NCBI GenBank assembly: GCA_036898135.1
Contig: CM072511.1
Coordinates: 76,549,111-76,613,110, forward strand
Length of the DNA: 64,000 bases
From: Oncomelania hupensis
Taxonomy: Eukaryota > Mollusca > Gastropoda > Littorinimorpha > Pomatiopsidae
Direction: 5' to 3'
Shown: piece after piece, positions 43,401-54,300 of the stretch
Layout of the letters: each line of letters begins with the position of its first letter
Position numbering within the stretch: position 1 is the first letter of the stretch
The notes under the pieces: model-generated
The model's input: the letters and a program-made list of their open reading frames with translations, nothing else
Told to the model about the DNA's origin: nothing
The model's database searches: none
Made by a program: the position numbers and the translations under genes

Positions 43401-46400
43401 GTGAGGTGTTCTTTTTCTTTTTTAACTCTCTTCGTTTATCACACAGATCCAAAAGTTCAGGTGTGATCCACGGCTTCTTCTTTGGTCGGTGCTTGCCAAG
43501 GATCTCAGTGGCGGCATCTGTTACAGCTGAGTTGAAGGTATTGGTCATGGTGTTGACATCTACTTCGCCTGCCCCCAAAATAAGCAGTGGTGCAAATTTC
43601 CCTCCAATTGTGGCCTGAAATATTTTTGCCACCTCCGGGTCTTGCAGTTTGTCCAGGTCGAACTTCAGCCTAGTGCACTTTGCTGTATTTACTCTCTTCA
43701 AATGGAGCCGGAAAGACATCATCACGAGATCGTGGTCACTTCCAATGTCTGCTCCTGGAAAAGTGCGTGTCCTGCCAATGTTGATGCTTGATCTGAAGCG
43801 TTTCTTGACCATGATGTAGTCGATCTGGTTGTGATGTTCCCCGCCGGGACTGTGCCATGTCCATCGTCTGGATTTTTTGTGGAGACCAAGCGTGTTTGCC
43901 AGTACCAGATTGTTGTATCTGGCAAACTCCAATAGCCTCAGACCCCTGTCATTTGTCTCGTTGTTGCAGTGGGGTCCGCATGTGTCTCCCCAGTTGTGGT
44001 GCGCATCTTGGCCAACCTTGGCATTCCAGTCGCCTTGCACTATGACTATGTCCTTCTTCGGCACTTGGTCAAGGACCGCCTGTATATTTTCATAAAAATC
44101 CTACACTTTACTTAAAAACTTGTTTGCTTCAATTATTTTTGTGCCTGTATGTTGCATTGTTCTTTTGCAGGTTTTGCTTAAATAACTGTTGTATGCCATT
44201 TGACTCTGGTTTTATTCTATTATTGATTACGAATTTTATGGTCTTTGCATTGTTGATATTGAATTGTAATATTGCTAGTGTTTTGGTATTCCACGTGATT
44301 CAGAGGTTGTTCATAGACACTTTTGACAATGTCGGACCCAGTGGCCTTGAGATTGCGCTTCAAGGAATTGGGAGAAGCTTTACACTTAGCAGGGGGAGAC
44401 CTAATTGCGTATATCAATGCAGAGGTAGAGAAACAGGAGGCTAAGGCAGAGAGAGCAGCAGAGAGAGGCAAAGAAACTCGAAGCAGAACAGAGAAAATCA
44501 GAATTAGAGGCAGAGAGAGAAGCGAGGAAATTAGAGCTAGAAGCAGAACAGAAGAAGGTAGCAGCAGAGAGAGAAGCAGAAGTTAGGAGATGGGAGTATG
44601 AGAGGGCAGAAAAGGAAAAAGACAGACAGCATGAGTTAGAGCTGAGGAGATTAGGATCAGGAGCCTCAAGTTCTTCCTCAACCCCTCCCCACTCAGATCA
44701 GCTAGAGGTAGCCCCCAACCCCGTACAAGGAATGTCATTTCCACTGGGGACATTCAATGAAAGAGAAGAAGGTCTAGATCTCTATCTGACTAGGTTTGAG
44801 CGTCTAGCAACAGAGTATAAACTAGATCCCACTCATTGGTCTTTTAACCTTAGTCAAGGGCTTAGAGGAAAGGCTTATGACATCTACAGTAAGCTACCGA
44901 CTGACAGAGTGACTGACTATCACAAAGTAAAAGAGGCACTCCTAACGGGATTCGAACTAACATGAGAATGCTACCGGCAAAAATTCCGCACCAATCGGAG
45001 AGTGAAAGGAGAGAGCTATGCGCAGTTCGCGGATCGGTTGTCCACAATGCTGGATAAGTGGATTAGCCAGTCAGCCACGGCTAAGACATATGATGGACTG
45101 ACAGAACTGTTAGTATGGGAACAGCTACGGGAAACCATGACCCCCGAGCTGAGAACATTCTCAGTAGAGCAGGGCGCAGAAAGACTGGAAGATCTGGTCA
45201 AGGTCGCAGATAGGTACGTGGCCGCACACGGAGAAGCCAAGAGCTTCAGGCGAGACCTAAAGCCTAACTGGAAGGAGGCACAGAAATGAAGCCCTCACCG
45301 GGAAGAGCGCACCGCGAATAAGCCGAATAACCCCAGACCTGGGCAAAATAAAGGACCCAACACAGAATTCGGGAAAAGAGGTCCTGCAGAACAGAAACGG
45401 TATTGTTCGTTCTGCAACAGAAATAATCACTCCACCGCAGAATGTTTCAAGTTGGCCGCACAACGTAGGGAAGAGCGCGAAAGCCGGCCAGCGCACAGAG
45501 TCCTAACTCAAAGCAGCGGTAACAAGCCACACACAATCGGAGATCACCCATCGGTGACAGACACGGTCAAGGTCAACGGAAAAGAAGCGAACTGTCTGTA
45601 TGACACAGGTCTATCATACAACGCGATAGTTAGCGAATCTCTTGTATCGCGCGCGGACTTGACGGACAAGACAGTCGAACTACAAGGAGCAGACTTGACG
45701 AAACCGACGACTACTTGCCCAATAGCCTGGATAGAAGTAGAGAGTAGGTACGTCACAGGATGAATCCAAGCAGCTGTTTTACAGAAACCTCTGTATGATC
45801 TAGTGCTAGGTTGTAGGTATGTGTTCTTAGGCACGCCCCAAAAACTGTAGAGATAGCTGCAGTGCAAACCAGGGCCCAAGCTAAAACCCAACCTCCCCAG
45901 CCCGAGTTAGCTACGAACCCAGGACTCGAAGAGATCAAAACAGCACAGAAGGCGGACACCTCGATAGCGAAGTGCTTCCAGAAGCTACCCAAGGCGCACA
46001 CACCCCCGCACAAGGGAGACTTCTGCATGGAAGAGGGAGTTCTACATCGACAAGGAGATGGAGATCACATCCAACTAGTACTACCAGCCACCCTTCAAGC
46101 CCAAGTACTAGAGTTAGGCCACAGCATGCCACTCAGCGGACACATTGGAATTGGAGCCACAGTGCAGAGAATCAGCGCACACTACTATTGGCCAGGAATC
46201 ACGGAGGATGTCCAGCGCTACGTGAAATCTTGCCACCAATGTCAACGATATTCCCCGCGACATCACACCATACCAGTTACCTTAGGACCATCGGTAGTAG
46301 TCGGCGTGCCATTCCAGCAAGTCTCAGTAGACATAGTAGGACCACTGCCCATGACCAAGAAGCGGAACAGATTTCTACTCACACTCGTCGACGCCTGTAC

Positions 46401-49400
46401 GATGTGGTGCAAAGCAGTCCCGTTGCCAGCGATCGACACCAGGAAGATTGCAGATGCACTCATCGCCATCTTTACCAGAGTCGGATTCCCGGACAGCATT
46501 AGAACGGACAACGGATCTCAGTTTACCGGCCGCTTGATGCAAGACGTGTTCGAGTTGATACAAGTTCATCACATTCGCACACCACCGTACCACCCAGCCA
46601 GCAATGGACAAGTGGAAAGACTGAATGGAACCCTGCTCACCATCCTCAGGAAAGTCGCCGACAACAACCCAGAAGCGTGGGACACCTACGTGAATGCGGC
46701 ACTGTTCGCATATAGAGAAACGCCCCATGCAGCCACAGGCTACACCCCGTCAACATTGCTATTCGGCAGACCTCTAGCAGGACCGCTAGAAGCCCTACGC
46801 AGAAGTTGGACGGAAGCCAAGATAGACGACACACCAAGAGGTGCCACCAAGTACGTCGCAGACCTGCAGGAAGCCCTCAAAACAACGTGGAAGAAAGCTG
46901 GTGAAGCACGCTGCACTGAAGAAGGCAAGAGCCCGTCAGGCGAAGTACTACAACCGCCACGCGAAGGACTGAGAACTGCAAGTCGGCGATCAAGTGCTAC
47001 TCTTACTTCCAAGTGGAACCAACAAGCTGGACATCGCTTGGAGAGGACCGTACCGGGTGACTGCCAAGAAATCCAAGACAGTCTACCAAATAGAGGTAAA
47101 CGGGAGAGCCCGATACCACCACATCAATCTCCTCAAGAAGTATACGGACCGACCAGCGACCCCCAGCACTCACAACTTGCTAGCCATCGCCATCGCGGAA
47201 GAAGGAGAAAGCATGGAGACCAATGCAGTAGAGTATCCCATGCACTCCAAAGAAACCTACAAAGACGTGATACTCAACGGAGACCTAGCCGCTAAACAGC
47301 AACAGCAAGTACTACAGGTCATTCGACAACATCAGACTGTGCTCACAGACCGACCAGGGAGGACAGACCTCGTCGAAGTAACCCTAACAGTGACTGACCC
47401 AACACCCATCCGCCAGAAGCTCTACCCGATGCCACTGTCGCAGCAGCGAGCCATCAAGGAAGAGATAGACACCTTACTGGCAGCCGGAATCATCTCAGAG
47501 TCTACTTCACCCTACAGCGCAGGCACGGTATTGTTGCGAAAACCCAATGGAGAGCATCGACTGTGCATCGACTTCAGACTGCTGAATGCCGTAACGCAAT
47601 TCCAGCCAGAGCCACTCCCGGACCAGACAGACCTATTTGCCAAGCTACAGCGAGCGAAGTACTTCTCCCGTATCGACCTCAGCAAAGGATACTACCAGAT
47701 ATCAGTCCAACCACAAGTCCGAAAGTACCTAGCGTTTAGCACTATGGAAGGACACTTCGAGTTCAACGTACTTCCATTCGGACTCCACAACGCACCCAGC
47801 ATCTTCAGCGCCATGATGCGGAAACTCCTGGCTCCCCTGAGCAGCGAGCACCTACACTCGTTTATGGACGACATCCTCATCGCAACACCTACGTGGGAGG
47901 AACATGTCACGCTCCAACAACAACTACTTGCCCGCCTCAGAGACACGGGATTGACGGCGAGACCCACCAAATGTCAGATTGGATTCACCGAGCTAGAATT
48001 TCTGGGACACACCATCAGTCAAGGAAGCCTGCGACCGGTAGAAAAGACAGTGAAACGCCTACTCGACGCTCCTAGGCCCAAGACCAAGAAGGAAGTGCAG
48101 TCGTTTCTAGGACTCTGCGGCTTCTACCAGAAATTCATCCCCAACTACAACAGCATCGCCGTAGGACTGACAAATGGAACCCGGAAAATCGCCCCGGACA
48201 AAGTCGTATGGACAGCCGAATGCGAGACAGCATTCCAAACCCTCAAGGACAGAATTACATCGGCGCCAGTACTCCACCTACCCGATTTGACTCAGCTGTT
48301 CGTTCTTCGCACCGACGCAAGCGACTTAGGCCTCGGAGCAGTACTGCTACAGCGCGACCCCAAGAATGCAGAGACGCTATTCCCTGTCGCCTACGCCAGC
48401 AGAAAATTGAGACCCGCCGAGACCCACTACGCCACGTCGGAGAAAGAATGCCTTGGACTAGTCTGGGCCATACAGAAGTTCCAACTATACCTGTATGGGA
48501 CCCACTTCACAGTTCAGGTGGACCACCAACCCCTATCGTTCCTGGCCGCCTCCAAGTCTTTGAACTCTCGCCTGATGCGATGGGCACTCACCCTTCAGGC
48601 ATACTCATTCCAAATCGAGTACATCCCCGGCAAAGAGAACCACGGAGCCGACTACCTCAGTCGCCATCTCGTGGAGGACACAGCAGCTGTCGCCCACCCA
48701 ACAACTAAGGGCCACAGCACCAGAATTCGTCCCCATCCAGTAAAACCCTGTCACTAGAGTCCATAGCTACCTGGCATAGCATTGCAGTGCAGGTAGAGCA
48801 ACTTAACTAGTATGTAAATAGGACCCTAGGATAGCGCAGTGTTAAACTAGGCCCTGTAGTAGAAAAAGGTCGAAGCCAGTAGTCATCGCCTTTTTTCAGT
48901 TGAGGGAGACTGTCGTGAGAGGACTAGTTTTACTCTGCTTATTTTAATATTTAGCTTGGTAATCTTAGAATTTCAATGTTAGCCAGCAGCAGACGATGGA
49001 AGTAATCAAGCGTAACAATAGCATACTGCCGCTTACACACAGTGGCCGCTGACTCTAGCTCAGGCAATGACATCATCGTAGCTATATGGTAGGCGAGTCT
49101 ATTATCCGCCAATGGGAACACAGTTTAGAATAGACTCAACCGGGTCTGACTAAGTCGAATAGAGAGCTAGACGGGCAGTTGTGTTTAAACCGAGGAAGAG
49201 TTAACAGCTACACAGCTACACAGGAGCAGTAGACCTCTCCAGAAAAGACTAGGACACAGTACTTGTGAAAATCCGAATTCACTCAAGTAGCCACTGGCCT
49301 AAAATTGTCACGAAGACGATCAGGCGTTCTGTAGTGCGCCCAACACAGCCTCAGACGAAACCACGTCGACGCATACGTTGGCTGCAGTGGTATCCCCAGC

Positions 49401-51302
49401 ATTGTGCGAGGAAAGCCCACCAGTCTACCCACAGGGAAGAAACCAGAAGAAGACAACACAGTTGTCAGGAAACCGACCACAGCACAGCACGCCAGACTCA
49501 CAGTTAAGTCCAAAGCAGTGTGTGCACAAAAACTGAGAGCTACAGGACCACAGTAGTCCACTTCTCATGAACTATAACCTTCAGTGCCCGAGGATGAACA
49601 ATTAGCTGCATAGACTATCAGCGATCGAATTATTCACAGTGACTATTTAACTGATAAGGTAGATTAGTACTTAGAAAATCTTGTATAGAGTAGAAGAAAT
49701 AAATGTGTGATGTTTAACTGTTATCAAGTGGCTGGACTACATATGATTCATAGCCGTGTGAAAGCTAGTGTGACAGTAATCTTTTACCATTTTTCTATCT
49801 ATCTCTGTATCCCAGCCTTAACACAAACCGAGCTAAATAAATAAATTTATTAAAGTAATCCACAGGGTGACTCACTAGCGGTCCCCATAGAATAAAGCGT
49901 GAGGTTTACATCATTCCATTGTGCAGAGCCCAGCAACCCATAAAACCCACGTGACACCACCAACAGTGTCACCTCCACCCCTTAAAAGCAGGAAGAAATT
50001 TTTTAAAAATTCTAAATCAAAACGATGGTATGGCCACGTCACCAGATCATCAGGTCTTGCAAAGACCATCCTGCAAGGCACAGTGCAAGGAGGTAGAAGA
50101 AGAGGGAGACCGAAAAAGAGGTGGGAGGACAACATTTGAGAATGAACTGGTTTGACACTGAGCGAAACAATTAGAGTTGCTGAGGACAGGGAAAGATGGA
50201 GTACGCTGGTTAAACGATCATCTGTAGTGCCCCTACAACCTCCAAATTATGGGATAGGATAGGATATTATTAAATTTAAAATGTAAAAACAAAACACAAA
50301 TTATAAAAATAAAAAAAGAAAGATGGTACTTATTCATGTATTTTTAGATACACACACTGTTGAAAAAAACCTCTTGGCAGTGTTGTGACTGTTTTATCCT
50401 AATGAAGCAAAAGTTAATCATGGAATGATAGGCCTGAACTACCTATAAGCAAAAAATTATAAACATCGGCTCAGCCAATTTTCAGATACATCACAAAACG
50501 TGTTAAGAAAATGGTGAAGCACAATGACCTTGACCTTTGAGAAAGTACAAATATACTAATGATCTAATATGCTCAGCAGTAGTTAAAAGTATCCATAAAG
50601 TAAAAATGATGAATTTCAGTTCAGTTATTCTTAGAGGCAGTAAGTATTTTGAACAAAGAAGTTAATTCAAAGTGACAGACTTATTGATAGCTAGGTTGTT
50701 ATTGAAGGATGGCCCATGATTTGAAATACCTGTATACTAAAATGACAGAATTGCTTTAGACGTTTTTGAGCAAAACGTGTTTAAATAGCAACAAAATGGC
50801 TACAGTGACAATGACCTTTGCGACAGAGCAAATATGAGATGAGATACATGCCATTAATGTTGCTATGAAGATTGGTCAAAATCCGCTCAATGGTTCTTGA
50901 GATATGGTGTACAATCGATCTACATACCAACATTTGTCTTGTTCAGATTCACCCCCAACTATTTCAAAGTATTTCCAGATAAATCTGGAAATATGATGCA
51001 ACATACCATTATTACATGGTAAAAGTTGTTTCTGTTGGTCCTGCACTGGTGATGTATGTAAGCAGGTGCAAGCAGAACGTCACCCAGACATGATTCAAAG
51101 TCTTTCACTTCATTGATTACTGAAGGTAACACACCAGGTTCTGCAAACTGAGCAAAGAAAATACTTTAAAAATGTGCTTATATCTGATTCATGCAAAACC
51201 GGATCAGTTTGAATACATACGTATGTATATATGTGCTGAAAGCCAGAAATTTCAAAGTCCACTGGGCTAGTGACTAGGAAAAGAATGGTTTGGCATTTAG
51301 GC

Positions 51303-51339
<37 letters not shown>

Positions 51340-54300
51340 TGTGTGTGTGTGTGTGCACGCTCATTAATGTGGGTATTAGTGGGATTTTGTGCATTTATTG
51401 ACTTTATAAAAAAAATCATGGCATGTATGTTTTATTTCGAATTGAATAATGGGTCACCATTAAAATGTTTATGCACATAGATATAAGCAAGTGTCATGGG
51501 TAATTGCTTAGATACATATCAGTACAACTTATGTTAATCTGATGAATAAAAATTGATGCAACAACAAAAATGCTTAGATACATGTGCAGAGGTCCATTAA
51601 TGCAATAAAAGAGCATAATTATGCGTATGTGCTCTTTAGTTTCCGTAAACATTGTGGATGCATTTGGTGCATATTTATAATTTGTGAACGTGATTGTGTG
51701 GATATTAGTGTATTCATGTTCATTCCCTCTCGGGTTACAATTGTAAGGAGTGTGTATCTGGATTTGTCATTATTTATTAATTCTCATTTGGTTCTGTGTG
51801 TGTGTGTGAAAAGATTTGTTGTTGTTTGAGTAGATTAACGTCCCCGGACACTTTTGCATATATAGGGGACTGGTGATAAGACGTCATGGTTGAGTAGAAA
51901 AGCAATGGTAGGATGTAGCGGTAGGCGCAAAGGAGGAGGAGTTGGATCAAAGTCGCTTGACGAGGCGTGGAGAGGTGTGGCCGTGGTAGCAAAGGCCCAC
52001 AAGGAGGTGAAGGCAGCACGTAGGGAGCCATGGCGGTGCAAGCACCTGTTGTCCGGAGGACGCCACCCTCCACAAGGAACCCAATGTCACCCAGTAGTAG
52101 AGAAAGGGGGTGGGCATCCGGAGACCGGGCTGGACGGAAGTCAAGCGGGGAGGGCCCTTCCACGCAGCGCGACCGACGCCCAGCCAGAGGAGCCCAACTG
52201 GTGAGAAAAATGAAGATTGTAGTTTCGATGTGGAGTTTCATCTCCGGATCTCCCACAGTCCGCAGCAGCAGCTTCAACTTCGGGACTGCCAACGCCAGCG
52301 GCAGGTCCCAGTATCGCCATGACGGTGTGCCTTCATCATATCCGTGAATGTCTCCATGAGAAGGTGTGAGCGAAAGCCTAAGGACCGCCGCAATGTAAAT
52401 GCTGGTCCGCAGACCGCCACAGTGGTAAACGCAGGTCGGCTAGGCGCAGCTGAACAGGACCGCCTCAGTGGAAAATGCAGGTCGGCATAAGAAAAGTGCT
52501 CAACACCTCAGTGAATGGTAAATGCAGGAGCTCGTACTCGTAAAGACAGACTCCTAGCCTGCCAACATCTCGGAGCTCTTGCTACCTCCGTTGACAGACT
52601 TGACCTTGCCTGCCGCTGTTCAGCTGAGAGGTTCTCCCTCCTAACCATGGGGGTGCCGGGGGTTTCAGTATAAATAGTATCCCACTTTCTGGAAATTTAG
52701 TGCTTTAAGTTCCCACTGTCGCTGTATTTCTCCTTTGTTTTTTCTCATTCCTACTCTGTTCTATCAATCTACTATACTATCTTCTTCTTCGCCAGACCAG
52801 TCACCTACCTTTTTTCTTGAAAGCTCTTCAGGAACAAAACTCCTCATTTGTATGTGAGGTCTGTTGGATCAGCTTGGGAATACTGGATGCTTTCTGCCAG
52901 GTGGTCACTGGGGCTTCCTATGATGTTATTATTTAGCAATGTAGGCATTTTCAATGTATGTGTTTTGTTGATATTTTATAATGATGTTTGTATTCTATTT
53001 TGTTTAAATTGCAAACGGGGGTTCGATAAATTACAGTATAGCCTCAGCGTGAGCGTCCCTTGCATGGGATGTCTTTATTATAAAGTGACCGACTGGTGGA
53101 GTGCGCTCAGTGTTACCACTAGGGTTGTTTTGACAGATCTTTTATGCGGATCAGGGGTGAGTCCTCTTTCAGCGAAGTTGCGGTCTTGATTTTTTGGTCC
53201 TGATTTGGCTCGGAAGAGTCCGCTGGACCTAAAGCAATAACCATGTATTTTTGTAATGTAATGTGTCGTTTTCACTGTTTTGGTTTGAAAGAAAATAAAT
53301 GCGTTTGCATTCAGTTTGACCTGGCCAAAATTTGTCTAAAATCAACCCTATTGCAAAAACATGATAAAAATACAGTTTAAAATGTTCTGGGCTGTGAATT
53401 TTACATCAAGCATTCAAGGACTCATTTTATAGATATGGCGGATATAATACAATACAAACAATTCAGCCACTAGGTGACTAATTGTCGACTACATGACGTC
53501 TACAACAAACTTTGGCTATTAATGAAGGGGGGAAAAATGTCCCTTTGACTTCATTGTAAATATTTTCAAGTATATTTTAAAGTATTTAATTTAATTTACT
53601 GCTGGGAACTAAGTGGTGTTAATATTTTTTTTTAAATGTTAACATTCAGATTTCACAGAAATTACAAACAAAAATGAGTGTGGGTTTGCAATAGGTGCTG
53701 AGGGTGTTCACAGTAGGTGCTGAGGGCATTCGAAAGACATTTATCTAAATCTCAATCCTCCTCACAAATCCCAATAGTGCAATACTGCTGGAAAACTAGC
53801 ATGTCTGCAGGCTAGTTTTGGATTCATTTGAAAGAACAAAAAATTTCATGCATGTATAATTATTAATATCGCTGTTACTTTCTAACTGCCAAATGGAGGC
53901 TAACCATACATTACTTTGGCGGCAGGGATAGCTCAGTGATCAGAGCGCACGACTTGTGTGAGTGCGTCTTGGGCGACGTGGGTTCGAATCCTGACTTCAG
54001 CAAACTATTGTGTGATTGCTGGATATTACGGGCCAGCGCCTTAAGAAGCTCTCTGAGCTTGTAAGTGCGCTACATAAGAGAAATCTCTTTCTTTTATCTT
54101 TCTTTCTAACTGCCAAATGGAGGCTAACCAGGAAACAATAATGAATAATAGTAATTACACTATTTGTATTTCTTTTTTTTATTTTTGTGTTGCACTTATC
54201 CTGACTTTTCTTTCATTAATTGAGTGACTCATGCATTCAGATTTTTTTTTTCAGTGTTTATGCACTTGTCGAATTGTACAAATCAAATCTTGCTATAACA

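Larger units (their letters stand above)
40337..49956 (+). mobile_element. Gmr1-like Ty3/Gypsy LTR retrotransposon (integrase before RT)
   Basis: Two ~1.05 kb LTRs (TGTCG...GACA), a 5 bp target duplication CCACC (40332-40336 and 49957-49961) and a purine-rich tract before the 3' LTR define a complete insertion. Internal order is gag, protease, integrase, reverse transcriptase, RNase H, with no env. Integrase upstream of RT is the hallmark of the Gmr1 group of Gypsy elements. A Nimb-like LINE sits reversed in the leader (41520-44103). Coding frames are broken by four TGA stops and at least three frameshifts, so this copy should be inactive despite very similar LTRs. It lies antisense to YBEY in intron 2. 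Confidence 0.9.

Noticed and set aside
45290..45763. UGA recoding or selenocysteine in the Gmr1-like gag-protease
   Set aside because: Simple CpG/transition decay explains the stops, and frameshifts elsewhere show the copy is decaying.
53940..54010. Functional tRNA gene
   Set aside because: A and B boxes are good, but the sequence continues into a SINE body and is flanked by 29 bp target duplications; the acceptor stem does not close.
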